Below are positions 1 through 8,763 of a DNA stretch of 64,000 bases, in pieces. Made by a program: the position numbers and the translations under genes. The notes under the pieces are model-generated. The model saw nothing but the letters and a program-made list of their open reading frames with translations, was not told the origin of the DNA and did no database searches. Source of the stretch: Maricaulis parjimensis (GTDB taxonomy: Bacteria; Pseudomonadota; Alphaproteobacteria; Caulobacterales; Maricaulaceae); the NCBI RefSeq assembly GCF_016817355.1, contig NZ_JADOTT010000003.1, positions 342,753 to 406,752 on the forward strand, given 5' to 3'. Position 1 is the first letter of the stretch; each line of letters begins with the position of its first letter.

Positions 1-92
1 TCCTCTGGGCGGACGCGCTGGGGCCCATCCTGAAAGTCTTCCCGATGATGGCGCTCGCCCTGATGATTGCCGGCACCGAGGATGAGCGCTGA
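1..92 (+). CDS. C-terminal end of a DoxX-like membrane protein (partial)
   Basis: The frame is open from the window edge to a TGA at 90-92 and encodes about 29 residues containing a hydrophobic stretch (KVFPMMALALMIAG) and an acidic tail. This resembles the last helix of DoxX-like domains, which in many proteobacteria sit at the end of an SDR-type protein directly before a DUF2269 gene. The stop overlaps the next start by one base (TGATG), so the two are translationally coupled. Only the tail is visible, so the family call is tentative. Confidence 0.4.
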   Translation, partial: LWADALGPILKVFPMMALALMIAGTEDER

Positions 93-547
93 TGGAGCTC
101 TACCCGCTCATCCGCCTGGTCCACATCCTCTCCGCCAGTGTCCTGTTCGGGACGGGAATGGGCATCGCCTTCTTCATGCTGATGGCCTGGCGGTCCAAAG
201 ACCGGGCCGCTTTCGGGTTGACCGCTCGCCATGTCGTGCTGGCTGACTGGGTGTTCACGGCCACGGCTGTGGTTGTCCAGCCCTTGTCCGGCATCGCCCT
301 GGCGCATCTGGCTGGTTGGCCGCTGAGCTCGGCCTGGCTGCTGGCGACCTATGCCCTTTATGCCTTCATCGGCGCCTGCTGGCTGCCGGTCGTTTGGATC
401 CAGTACCGGGTAAAAACCCTGCTGCAACAGGAGGCTGATCTTGCACGCATCAATCGGCTCATGCGCGTCTGGTTCATCCTCGGCTGGCCGGCTTTTGCCG
501 CCCTGATCGGGATATTCTGGCTGATGATCACCAAGCCCGGAGGCTGA
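92..547 (+). CDS. DUF2269-family integral membrane protein
   Basis: This is a 151-residue protein with four predicted membrane helices (about residues 8-32, 48-72, 80-103 and 126-147). The N-terminal RLVHILSASVLFGTGMG pattern is typical of DUF2269 (YchH/CopD-like) inner-membrane proteins, whose function is not established. It overlaps the upstream DoxX-like gene by one base and is probably its partner. The start ATG at 92 is fixed by that overlap. No catalytic residues can be pointed to. Confidence 0.75.
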   Translation: MELYPLIRLVHILSASVLFGTGMGIAFFMLMAWRSKDRAAFGLTARHVVLADWVFTATAVVVQPLSGIALAHLAGWPLSSAWLLATYALYAFIGACWLPVVWIQYRVKTLLQQEADLARINRLMRVWFILGWPAFAALIGIFWLMITKPGG

Positions 548-550
548 TCC

Positions 551-1837
551 CTACATCCCCGGGCGCGGCTTGGGCAGGCGGATCCAGATCGGCATGTGGT
601 CGGAAAAATCATGCTCGAACTTGGCAAAGAAGCGTTTGCGCTGAGCACTGCTCAGCGTGTCGATGGTTTCGTCCGGACCATGCATTGCGTCCAGGAAGAG
701 CCGCACGAAATCGAACATGCCATAGTCAAACCCGCCCTCCACCGAGCCGGCCTTGGCATTGGCCTTGTGGTTGGGCAGGCGCTTGTCATGGGCGAACAGG
801 CCGATCTGGTCATAGGTCTGGTCCAGCCGGGCATTGGTGCGGAACGGCCCTGGTGTGCCGTCGGGCAGGGGCCAGTTTGGACCGCGCTCCGGATGCGCAT
901 CAAAGAAGGGGAAATTCACGCGGGCAGATATTTTGGACTTCAGGAATTCCTGATCGATCGTCTTGATGAAGTCCTCGATCTCCCGGCGGTCCTCAACCGG
1001 GTCGTCAAAGTCCAGATTGAGATCTCCCATCAGGATGAAATTGAGGTGATAGGTCCGGTCGCGCTTCTTCACCCGCGTATAGATCCAGTCCAGCAGGGCA
1101 AAGAACTCCGCGCGCCTTTCCGCTTTCTGGGCCGAAGCATCGCCATAGAGAAGGTGCGCATTCACGGCCAGGAATTCATAGGGTTCAGCAGCACCCAGCG
1201 GCTTCACCCGGAAGGAACAGCAATAGGGCGCGCGGATGAAGGTCAGGAAGTGGGGGAGTTTGAAAGCCGGCATCTCCGGCTCTGACGGGACCTCGACATC
1301 TTCGCCGCGCTTCTTCGCCGCCTTTGCTTCCTCATAGAGTTCCCGGTCCGCGGCGAAGGCGGCCAACTCCACTTCCCGGGCCTTCAGCGCCTCGCCGAAA
1401 TCCAGCCGGTGGGTCAGGAGATTGTCCTGCACGGCGGAGCGGTCATAGGAGATGTCTGACGCGACTTCGGTCCGCTCGATTGTGTCCCAGCGGAAGAGAT
1501 AGCCCAGTCGTTCGATCAGCCCGTCCCGGCCGGGAATGGCGCCTGTCACATCGGACACCGCCAGGCCGTAGCGGTCGCCGGACAGATCTTTCAGGAAACC
1601 CAGCGCTTCCAGATTGTCCTGGATTTCCTGGATGGCCAGCAGGTCGGTGGCCTTCACATAGCGCGCCAACAGCCGAAAGGCGCCGTCCGACTTCGTGCTC
1701 AGCGTGCCCAGCTTGCGGATGTTGAAAGAGGACAGGATCACACTGTCATCGCGCCGGGCCGGAAACCCGTAGCGGGCCGGATCACTATCCAGCAACGCAT
1801 TGATCCGCGTCCATTCCGCTGCCGTGAACTCCCCCAT
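551..1837 (-). CDS. Endonuclease/exonuclease/phosphatase-fold protein
   Basis: This 428-residue protein shows the EEP (DNase I-like) signature in order: SFNIRKLG near residue 37, the metal-binding glutamate in AIQEIQ, NAHLLYG with the catalytic-region histidine, GDLNLDFDD with the paired Asp/Asn, and a terminal SDHMPIW. It is therefore probably a Mg-dependent phosphodiesterase or phosphatase; the substrate is unknown. There is no signal peptide, so it is likely cytoplasmic. A charged insert around residues 150-190 (KAAKKRGEDVEV) lies between the core motifs. The ribosome-binding site GGGAGG lies inside one arm of an inverted repeat (1839-1894). The gene follows the Kelch gene on the same strand. 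Confidence 0.8.
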   Translation of the reverse strand: MGEFTAAEWTRINALLDSDPARYGFPARRDDSVILSSFNIRKLGTLSTKSDGAFRLLARYVKATDLLAIQEIQDNLEALGFLKDLSGDRYGLAVSDVTGAIPGRDGLIERLGYLFRWDTIERTEVASDISYDRSAVQDNLLTHRLDFGEALKAREVELAAFAADRELYEEAKAAKKRGEDVEVPSEPEMPAFKLPHFLTFIRAPYCCSFRVKPLGAAEPYEFLAVNAHLLYGDASAQKAERRAEFFALLDWIYTRVKKRDRTYHLNFILMGDLNLDFDDPVEDRREIEDFIKTIDQEFLKSKISARVNFPFFDAHPERGPNWPLPDGTPGPFRTNARLDQTYDQIGLFAHDKRLPNHKANAKAGSVEGGFDYGMFDFVRLFLDAMHGPDETIDTLSSAQRKRFFAKFEHDFSDHMPIWIRLPKPRPGM

Positions 1838-1838
1838 C

Positions 1839-1894
1839 GCGCCCTCCCGCTGAAATTGTCCGGGCGAGTTTACTCGCTTTCAGGGGGAGGGGCG
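1839..1894 (-). promoter_or_regulatory. Inverted repeat that covers the ribosome-binding site of the EEP gene
   Basis: On the minus strand, an arm reading CGCCCCTCCCCCTGAAA pairs, with one bulge and one mismatch, with TTTCAGCGGGAGGGCG, which contains the Shine-Dalgarno of the gene starting at 1837. A small perfect hairpin (GCGAG-TAAA-CTCGC) sits in the loop. It could act as a leaky terminator for the Kelch gene, as a translational block for the EEP gene, or as both. Confidence 0.45.
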
Positions 1895-1902
1895 AGGGGG
1901 GA

Positions 1903-2988
1903 TCAGGTCCGGGGCGTGAAGCTTTCTACCAGGCCGGTTGTCTGCCGCCCGGACGCCTGCAGCGCGCCGCCGATGGAATAGATGGTGTTATCGATCGCCA
2001 CCCCGCCCAAACCATGGCGCGGGCTCCGCATGTCCGGTCCGGCGCTCCAGCTGTCGCTCTGCGGATCATAGACCCAGCAATTCGGGTAGACCCCGCCGCC
2101 ATCATCAAACCATTCCCCGCCAAAAGCGTAGATCTTGCCGCCCGACACGGCCGCCGCCAGCCCCCCCTGAGCCTGTGGCATCGGTGCCAGGCTCTGCCAG
2201 CTGTCGCTCGCCGGATCATAGGCTTCGTGATGGGCCTGGTTGCCATCGGCGACGGTGCGTCCGGCCACGACATGAAAACGCCCGTCCAGCACCACACCCG
2301 CCGCTGAATTGCGCGGATTGGGATTGGGCGCAGCGGTGTGCCAGCTATCGGCCCCGGCATCATAGACGAAATGCGCGCCGCTGTCGGTGTGATCGGTCCA
2401 TTGGGCATTGGCTTCACCCGCTGGCTGCCGGCCCGTGGCGACATGGATCATCCCGTCCAGCGAAACGGCACAAGTCTCCGCAAAGGGTTCCGGCAGGGGC
2501 GCCATTTCGGTCCAGCTGTCAGCGTCCGGATCATAGCGCGTATTTGTCGCCAGCATGCCCCAAATCCCGCCCTCGACGGCATGGAAGCCCCCAATGGCAT
2601 ACACAGCCCCGGCATGGCCGACGAGATTGGGATGGTGACGCGGCTCGGGAAGGGAGGAGCGGGCACCCCATGCGAAGTCGCAGATCATGTAGGGTATGCC
2701 GCCCGCCGCAATCTCCGCGCCCTGATCATGGACCGTTCGCATGACGTGGAGGGCATCGCTGATACTGTCCACATCATCACCGTTTGCGGCTTGAAGACCG
2801 CCGGCGACATAGATCCGACCATCCAGAACTGCGGGATAGATTTCCTGTATTTTCACCGGAAGGTTCGTTCGTGCACGCCAGCCATCGGTCGGCGGGACGG
2901 TGCACCGCCTCATCGCCATCACCGGATTCGTCCCGACAAGGGCGGCTCCGGCGCCCAGAAGCGCGCTGCGACGTGAAATCCTGATCAT
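1903..2988 (-). CDS. Exported Kelch-repeat protein
   Basis: This 361-residue protein begins with a Tat-like signal peptide (RISRRSALLGAGAALVG, then an MA cleavage region). The mature part contains about six Kelch motifs, seen as recurring G-G pairs, Y/VYDP..DSW segments and hydrophobic strands such as IYAFGGEW and IYSIGGAL. It should fold into a periplasmic beta-propeller, a binding or scaffolding fold. I chose the ATG at 2988 because GGAGA precedes it and the signal peptide starts there; an in-frame extension to 3087 has neither. No enzyme motif is visible. Confidence 0.8.
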   Translation of the reverse strand: MIRISRRSALLGAGAALVGTNPVMAMRRCTVPPTDGWRARTNLPVKIQEIYPAVLDGRIYVAGGLQAANGDDVDSISDALHVMRTVHDQGAEIAAGGIPYMICDFAWGARSSLPEPRHHPNLVGHAGAVYAIGGFHAVEGGIWGMLATNTRYDPDADSWTEMAPLPEPFAETCAVSLDGMIHVATGRQPAGEANAQWTDHTDSGAHFVYDAGADSWHTAAPNPNPRNSAAGVVLDGRFHVVAGRTVADGNQAHHEAYDPASDSWQSLAPMPQAQGGLAAAVSGGKIYAFGGEWFDDGGGVYPNCWVYDPQSDSWSAGPDMRSPRHGLGGVAIDNTIYSIGGALQASGRQTTGLVESFTPRT

Positions 2989-3154
2989 TCCGGTCTCCCC
3001 GACCTGTCGTTCTGTCCCAATGATTACAGCAAGATAATCCTGTCCGGACAGGTTTTTTCTCGCTTCGGGACGCCAGTTTTGTTCCAATCAGCGTCGGAAA
3101 CACGCCAGCTGGACCCCGGGTCCTGTTGGCCCGGCAAGAGAGTAGTATCACCGG

Positions 3155-3805
3155 ATGACACGCCGCGAAAAACAATCTGAATCGCTCGAGATCCGCCTCG
3201 GATATTCTGCCAAGCAGGCCTTCATGGAGGCTTGCCGCGAAAAGGGGCTGACCGCCAGCGAAGTGGTGCGCGATTTCGTGGAGGCCTATCCGGTGGCGCC
3301 TCAGGCCGGGCGGGGACCCCGTATCCTCAACAAGATTACGGAGTTTCCGATGAGTCTCGCTGCTTCCACGCTTTTGATGTTTTCCCTCGGTGCCAGCGCC
3401 CTGCTGACAGTCCAGCCTGCCACAGCGGATGTGCATGATCCCGAAACCAGTTTCGCGTCCATTGACCGGGACGGCGATGGTGCGTTCAACCTGATCGACC
3501 TCTATCACGAGGCCGGTTTGACCGAAGATGGCCGGCTCGGGCCGGAACTGCGCGCCGAAGCGGTGGGCTCCATGCAGGACGCCCTGGCCGAATTCGGCCC
3601 GCGCTTCCAGGAGGAATTCCTGAGCCCTGAATATGTCGAATCCATCATCGCCGAGGCCGAGGAAAGCGCCCGGGACTCCGTGGCGGAAGCCTTCGACGAC
3701 ATCGACACGGATGGCGATGGCCGGGTGGAATGGGCCGAATTCCTGACGGCTTGGAATTATGACCGGCCGGGCGGCCGCCAGATGACGGCCTCAGACGAGG
3801 GCTGA
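3155..3805 (+). CDS. Ribbon-helix-helix / transmembrane / EF-hand protein
   Basis: This 216-residue protein has an unusual architecture. Residues 9-45 read as a ribbon-helix-helix DNA-binding unit (strand ESLEIRL, helix SAKQAFMEACREKG, helix TASEVVRDFVEAY). Residues 66-88 form a hydrophobic segment (MSLAASTLLMFSLGASALL). Residues 104-115 (DRDGDGAFNLID) and 184-195 (DTDGDGRVEWAE) are two EF-hand calcium loops; the second is canonical. If made as one chain, the RHH would be cytoplasmic and the EF-hands periplasmic. Alternatively, translation from M66 would give a secreted EF-hand protein with a signal peptide ending at ATA. The frame is open throughout, but the ATG at 3155 has only a weak ribosome-binding site. 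Confidence 0.7.
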   Translation: MTRREKQSESLEIRLGYSAKQAFMEACREKGLTASEVVRDFVEAYPVAPQAGRGPRILNKITEFPMSLAASTLLMFSLGASALLTVQPATADVHDPETSFASIDRDGDGAFNLIDLYHEAGLTEDGRLGPELRAEAVGSMQDALAEFGPRFQEEFLSPEYVESIIAEAEESARDSVAEAFDDIDTDGDGRVEWAEFLTAWNYDRPGGRQMTASDEG

Positions 3806-3816
3806 CCGGGACCAGG

Positions 3817-5094
3817 CTATTCTGCCGGGCAGTTGCCGCCGGTGATCCGCTCCACTTCGGCCGGGTCACCGTCGGTCTCGGCCGGGTCCAGGCCCAGCGC
3901 ACAGGCGATGATCCCGTAGACATTCACATTCTCGAACGCCTCCGGGCGGGTGCCTTGCGGGAAGACCGGGCCGGCACCAATGAAGGTGGCACCCATTTGT
4001 TCGGCCCGATTGTCGAACCCGTGCTGGCCATGCAGCGATGAGAGATAGGGGCTGGACAGATTGGCGTCGGACCGGGAGATCAGCCATTCCGGGTCGGCCA
4101 GGATGAACAGGTCCGGCCCGCGCGTGGCGTGGTCGAAATGCCAATGATCCGGATACTCATCGGGCCGATAAACCGAGAGATGCGGGTGCGCGTCCTGCAG
4201 TTCGGCATAGGCCCGGTCTACAGCCTCCGCATCGCCATAGGCCATCAGGAAGGGTTCCAGGCCCGCACCGTACTGGCCGGCAAATTCCTCGACGAACAGG
4301 CCGTCCAGCTCTGAATAATTGTCGATCAGGATCACGCGCTCGGTACCGACAGGCGCCATGCCGTGGTCGGAGACGACAATGATATTGGTCCGCTCCAGCA
4401 GGCCGCGCTCTTCCAGACCGGCAATCATCTGGCCGACCAGCGCATCGACGCGGGCGACGGCTTCGCCTTCACCCGGCATGAAGGGGCCGGAGCGGTGGAT
4501 CACCGTGTCGACATGGTCAAAATACACGGCCGCAAATCGCGGCTGTTCCTCGGCCGGCGCATCGAACCAGGACAGAACCTCGGCGACCCGGTCTTCATAG
4601 GGCATGTCATGCTGATAGGGGTGCCAGACAGAGGCATAATCACCATCGAACGGTGCTTCGGAGCCCAGCCAGAACATGATGTGGCTGCGCACATCCTGGC
4701 GTTCGGCGGTGATCCAGATCGGCTCGCCCTGCCACCAGAACGGATCCTGCGGGCTGCCTTCCCGGGTGGAGAACATGCGCTCGGCTTCCGCGTCCCAAGG
4801 GGAGTTGGAGACCATGCCATGGTGTTCCGGGTAGAGGCCGGTCGCCAGGGAATAGAAATTCACGAACGTCTTTGACGGCATTACCGGATGCATGCGCGTC
4901 GGCCGGACGCCTCGGGCTGCCAGCGCTTGCAGGTTCGGGGCGTCCCAGCGGTCGATCGCGTCATAGCGCAGCCCGTCCAGCCCGATCATCAGAACGATAC
5001 TCTCCTCTGTCTCGCTCCGCGGCGCTTGGGTCGGCAGGTGCGAACAAGCGGCCAAAAGGAGGGCGAGACAGGCAGGCAGGACACGGCGGATCAT
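3817..5094 (-). CDS. Nucleotide pyrophosphatase/phosphodiesterase-family lipoprotein
   Basis: This 425-residue protein starts with a lipoprotein signal (LALLLAACS). Its alkaline-phosphatase-superfamily core matches the ectonucleotide pyrophosphatase/phosphodiesterase group: IGLDGLRYD (first metal Asp), PSKTFVNFYSLATGLYPEHHG (nucleophilic Thr and metal site), FDHVDTVIHRSGP, VVSDHGM (Asp/His metal ligands) and a late LHGQHGFDN (His). It probably hydrolyses phosphodiesters or pyrophosphates in the periplasm, anchored to a membrane. The ATG at 5094 is preceded by GGGGAAAACC; the upstream TTG start would spoil the signal peptide. It is divergent from gyrA and ends 11 bp from the EF-hand gene. Confidence 0.85.
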   Translation of the reverse strand: MIRRVLPACLALLLAACSHLPTQAPRSETEESIVLMIGLDGLRYDAIDRWDAPNLQALAARGVRPTRMHPVMPSKTFVNFYSLATGLYPEHHGMVSNSPWDAEAERMFSTREGSPQDPFWWQGEPIWITAERQDVRSHIMFWLGSEAPFDGDYASVWHPYQHDMPYEDRVAEVLSWFDAPAEEQPRFAAVYFDHVDTVIHRSGPFMPGEGEAVARVDALVGQMIAGLEERGLLERTNIIVVSDHGMAPVGTERVILIDNYSELDGLFVEEFAGQYGAGLEPFLMAYGDAEAVDRAYAELQDAHPHLSVYRPDEYPDHWHFDHATRGPDLFILADPEWLISRSDANLSSPYLSSLHGQHGFDNRAEQMGATFIGAGPVFPQGTRPEAFENVNVYGIIACALGLDPAETDGDPAEVERITGGNCPAE

Positions 5095-5361
5095 GGTTTT
5101 CCCCAACAAGGATCAATCGGGTTTTCGTGTAAGCGCTGGAGATGACGAATGAAAGACAGGACCCGTCATTTTCTGCGTTCTGCCCAACCGCCCCCGCCGT
5201 TTGCGCGCCTTGCCCCTGATTGTTAAGACTTGGCGACAGGCCTGCCGCCTGATTCACGCCCGGAATCCGTCTCGACGGAAACGGGTTGGAAGGGGCGGCG
5301 TTTTTCGTGGCGTTTGCATGCGTTCGTGTGCCGCCCGGAAACCAGAGAAAAGAGGACCGCC

Positions 5362-8193
5362 TTGAGCGATCAAGATGACGACCTGAACCCGGCCGGCGGC
5401 GATTCCGGACTGCCCGACGGTATCGGAAATATTGCCATCGAAGACGAGATGCGTTCGTCCTATCTGGACTATGCGATGAGCGTGATCGTCTCGCGCGCCA
5501 TTCCCGATGCGCGCGATGGTCTCAAGCCGGTGCACCGCCGCATCCTCTATACGATGCATGAGAACGGTCAGACGCACGAAAAAGCCTATCGCAAATGTGC
5601 CACCGCCGTTGGTGACGTCATGGGCCGCTATCACCCGCACGGTGACCAGGCCGTCTATGACGCCTTGGTCCGCCTGGCCCAGTCCTGGTCCATGCGCGTG
5701 CCGCTGATCGACGGCCAGGGCAATTTCGGCTCGATCGATGGCGATCCGCCTGCCGCTTATCGTTACACCGAAGCCCGGATGGAAAAGGTCGCCCAGTCGC
5801 TGCTCGCCGATATCGACAAGGACACGGTCAATTTCGTCGACAACTATTCCGCCGAACGCCAGGAACCGGTCGTCCTGCCGGCGCGCTATCCCAACCTTCT
5901 GGTCAATGGTGCCAACGGCATCGCCGTCGGCATGGCGACGAACATCCCGCCGCACAATCTCGGCGAGGTAATCGACGGCACGCTGGCTCTGATGGACAAT
6001 CCGGCGCTCACCGATGCCGAGCTGCTGGAATACCTGCCGGGTCCGGACTTCCCGACCGGCGGCCTGCTCTTGGGCCGTTCCGGCGCTCGTGACGCGGTCG
6101 CCACTGGCCGTGGCTCCATTGTGATGCGCTCGCGCACCACGATCGAGGAAGTGCGCAATGGCCGCCAGGCCATCATCGTCCACGAGATTCCCTACCAGGT
6201 GAACAAGGCCTCGATGATCGAGAAGATCGCCGACCTGGTCCGCGACAAGAAGATCGAAGGCATTGCCGACCTGCGCGACGAATCCGACCGCAATGGCCTG
6301 CGCGTCGTTATCGAGCTCAAGCGCGATGCCAATGCCGATGTCATCCTCAACCAGCTCTATCGCTGGTCGCCGATGCAGACGAGCTTTGGCGCCAACATGC
6401 TCTCGCTGGTGGGGGGGCGTCCGCAGCTTCTCGGCGCACTGGACATTCTCAAGGAATTCCTGCGCTTCCGTGAGGAAGTTGTCGCGCGCCGCGCCAAGTT
6501 CGAGCTGAACAAGGCCCGCGACCGGGCCCATGTCATCATCGGTCTGGCCCTCGCTGTCGCCAATATCGACGAGGTCATCGCCCTGATCCGCCGTGCACCG
6601 AACCCGGCTGCCGCGCGTGAAGAACTGATGTCCCGTGACTGGCCGGCGGCCGATGTGGCACCGCTGGTGGAACTCGTCGCCGACCCGCGCTCTGTCCTGC
6701 GCGATGGCAATGTCCTGCGCCTCACCGAGGAACAGGCCCGCGCCATCCTGGAACTGCGCCTCAACCGCCTGACGGGTCTGGGTCGTGAAGAGCTCGGCAA
6801 TGAGGCCGCGACACTGGCTGAACAGATCGAGGATCTGCTCGACATCCTGCGTTCGCGCCAGCGCGTGCTCGACATCATCCGGTCCGAACTGGCCGAGGTG
6901 AAAGAGAATTACGCGACGCCGCGCCGGTCCGAATTCATCGATGCCGGCTTCGACTTTGAGGATGAGGATCTCATTCCGCGCGAAGAGATGGTCGTGACCG
7001 TCACCCATGGCGGCTATGCCAAGCGCACGGCCCTGTCCGACTACCGGGCCCAGCGCCGTGGCGGCAAGGGCCGTTCGGGCATGTCGATGAAGGAAGAGGA
7101 TTTCGTTTCCACCCTCTTCGTCGCCTCGACCCACGCCCCGCTGCTCTTCTTCTCCAATCGCGGCATGGTCTACAAGACCAAGACCTGGCGTCTGCCGCTG
7201 GGCGCGCCGAATACGCGCGGCAAGGCGCTCGTCAACATGCTCCCGCTGGAGCAGGGCGAGACCATTACCTCCATCATGGCACTGCCGGAAGATGAGAGCG
7301 TGTGGGCGGAAATGGACGTCATGTTCGCCACCAATAAGGGCACGGTCCGCCGCAACAAGCTGTCTGATTTTGTCCAGGTGAACCGCAACGGCAAGATCGC
7401 CATGAAGCTGGAGGGCGAGGACGACCAGATCGTCAATGTCGCCCTGTGTACCGAGAATGACGATGTCTTCCTGGTGTCCGAGACCGGCCGGGCAATCCGC
7501 TTCCGGGTCTCCGATGTGCGCGTCTTCGCCGGCCGCAATTCGGTGGGTGTGCGGGGTATCCGCATGGGTGAGGACAACAAGGTCATCTCCATGACCATCC
7601 TGCGCCATGTCGATATCGAGCCGTCCGAAGCGACCGCCTATCTCAAGCATGCCGCCGCTGTTCGAGCTGCCGCGACAGGTGAAGAGGAAGAGGCCGTCAC
7701 GGCGGATGCAGATGATGAGGCCATTGAAGATGCCGCTCTGTCGCCTGACCGTATCGCGGAACTGGGTGGGGCTGAGGAGTTCCTGCTCGTCGTCGGCAAT
7801 GACGGCTTCGGCAAACGCTCTTCGGCCTATGGCTTCCGCGTCATGAACCGCGGTGGCCAGGGCGTCTGGGCCCATGACCACAAGCGTGGCACGACCCTGT
7901 CGGCCAGCTTCCCGGTCGATGACACGGACCAGATCATGGCCGTGACCGATGGCGGGCAGCTGATCCGCTTCCCGGTCGACACGGTGCGCATCGCCTCGCG
8001 CGGTTCGCGCGGCGTCCGCCTGATCCGCCTCAATGAGAGTGAAAATGTCGTCGCTGTGGTCCGCATCCAGGATGCGCAGGATGATGACGAGGACGCTCTG
8101 GAAGAGGGTGAAGCCGGTCCGGTCGAGGGTGAGGGCGGCGAGCCGCCGGCCACGCCGGAACCCGGCTCTGACGGCGAGACTCCGGAGAGCTGA
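5362..8193 (+). CDS. gyrA: DNA gyrase subunit A
   Basis: This is the 943-residue breakage-reunion subunit of DNA gyrase, the type II topoisomerase that introduces negative supercoils. The catalytic Tyr135 lies in YRYTEARM with Arg134 beside it. The C-terminal wrapping domain carries a GyrA box (QRRGGKG), which argues for gyrA over parC. The quinolone-binding positions equivalent to E. coli Ser83 and Asp87 are Gln96 and Asp100. An acidic insert ([14 protein letters not shown]) in the wrapping domain and a Glu/Pro-rich tail are extra features. The start is placed at TTG 5362 (AGAGGA upstream), immediately before the conserved sequence; a longer TTG start at 5230 would add a non-conserved 44 residues. 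Confidence 0.95.
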   Translation: MSDQDDDLNPAGGDSGLPDGIGNIAIEDEMRSSYLDYAMSVIVSRAIPDARDGLKPVHRRILYTMHENGQTHEKAYRKCATAVGDVMGRYHPHGDQAVYDALVRLAQSWSMRVPLIDGQGNFGSIDGDPPAAYRYTEARMEKVAQSLLADIDKDTVNFVDNYSAERQEPVVLPARYPNLLVNGANGIAVGMATNIPPHNLGEVIDGTLALMDNPALTDAELLEYLPGPDFPTGGLLLGRSGARDAVATGRGSIVMRSRTTIEEVRNGRQAIIVHEIPYQVNKASMIEKIADLVRDKKIEGIADLRDESDRNGLRVVIELKRDANADVILNQLYRWSPMQTSFGANMLSLVGGRPQLLGALDILKEFLRFREEVVARRAKFELNKARDRAHVIIGLALAVANIDEVIALIRRAPNPAAAREELMSRDWPAADVAPLVELVADPRSVLRDGNVLRLTEEQARAILELRLNRLTGLGREELGNEAATLAEQIEDLLDILRSRQRVLDIIRSELAEVKENYATPRRSEFIDAGFDFEDEDLIPREEMVVTVTHGGYAKRTALSDYRAQRRGGKGRSGMSMKEEDFVSTLFVASTHAPLLFFSNRGMVYKTKTWRLPLGAPNTRGKALVNMLPLEQGETITSIMALPEDESVWAEMDVMFATNKGTVRRNKLSDFVQVNRNGKIAMKLEGEDDQIVNVALCTENDDVFLVSETGRAIRFRVSDVRVFAGRNSVGVRGIRMGEDNKVISMTILRHVDIEPSEATAYLKHAAAVRAAATGEEEEAVTADADDEAIEDAALSPDRIAELGGAEEFLLVVGNDGFGKRSSAYGFRVMNRGGQGVWAHDHKRGTTLSASFPVDDTDQIMAVTDGGQLIRFPVDTVRIASRGSRGVRLIRLNESENVVAVVRIQDAQDDDEDALEEGEAGPVEGEGGEPPATPEPGSDGETPES

Positions 8194-8205
8194 GACACAG
8201 AATGA

Positions 8206-8231
8206 TCTCCCGGGGTTTTGATCCCGGGAGA
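8206..8231 (+). terminator. Hairpin between gyrA and coaD
   Basis: A 9-bp perfect stem TCTCCCGGG / CCCGGGAGA encloses an 8-base loop just after the gyrA stop. There is no U-run, so it may stabilise the 3' end or reduce read-through into coaD rather than fully terminate. Confidence 0.4.
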
Positions 8232-8274
8232 CAATCCCGCTACAAGCGCTTCAGGCTGGCCAGAAAGGCACCGC

Positions 8275-8763
8275 ATGACCCGCATTGCCCTTTATCCGGG
8301 AACCTTTGATCCCATCACCAATGGTCATATCGACATCATTGGCCGGGCCGTGAAAATGGTCGACAAGCTGGTCATCGGCGTGGCCATCAACGAGGCGAAG
8401 AAGCCGCTCTTCTCGCTGGAAGAGCGCGTCGAGATGGTGAAGACCCAGGTCGCCGAATTTGCCGGCATCGCCGATATCGAGGTTCTTCCCTTTGACGGGC
8501 TGCTCATGCATTTCGCTGAAGAGGTCGGGGCCCAGTCCATCGTGCGGGGCCTGCGCGCCGTGTCCGATTTTGAATACGAATTCCAGATGGTCGCCATGAA
8601 CCAGCGTCTCAATGATGATATCGAGACGGTCTTCCTGATGGCTGATCCGCGCCACCAGGCCATTGCCTCGCGTCTGGTCAAGGAAATCTGCTCGCTCGGC
8701 GGGCGGGTCTCCGATTTTGTTCCGCCCGCGATCGAAGCCCGTCTCAAGGAGCGACTTGCGTGA
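8275..8763 (+). CDS. coaD: Phosphopantetheine adenylyltransferase
   Basis: At 162 residues this is the usual length for CoaD, which transfers AMP from ATP to 4'-phosphopantetheine in the penultimate step of CoA synthesis. The nucleotidyltransferase signature GTFDPITNGH is at residues 9-18. Family-typical blocks ARGLRAVSDFEYEFQMA-like (VRGLRAVSDFEYEF) and LVKEICSLGG follow. The ATG at 8275 is chosen over an upstream in-frame ATG because conservation begins here. Its stop overlaps the GTG of the downstream cyclophilin, indicating coupling. Confidence 0.95.
   Translation: MTRIALYPGTFDPITNGHIDIIGRAVKMVDKLVIGVAINEAKKPLFSLEERVEMVKTQVAEFAGIADIEVLPFDGLLMHFAEEVGAQSIVRGLRAVSDFEYEFQMVAMNQRLNDDIETVFLMADPRHQAIASRLVKEICSLGGRVSDFVPPAIEARLKERLA

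Noticed and set aside
5254..7881. Open frame of 875 codons on the minus strand opposite gyrA
   Set aside because: It is the codon-bias shadow of gyrA; the predicted protein is low-complexity, His/Asp/Arg-rich and without domains.
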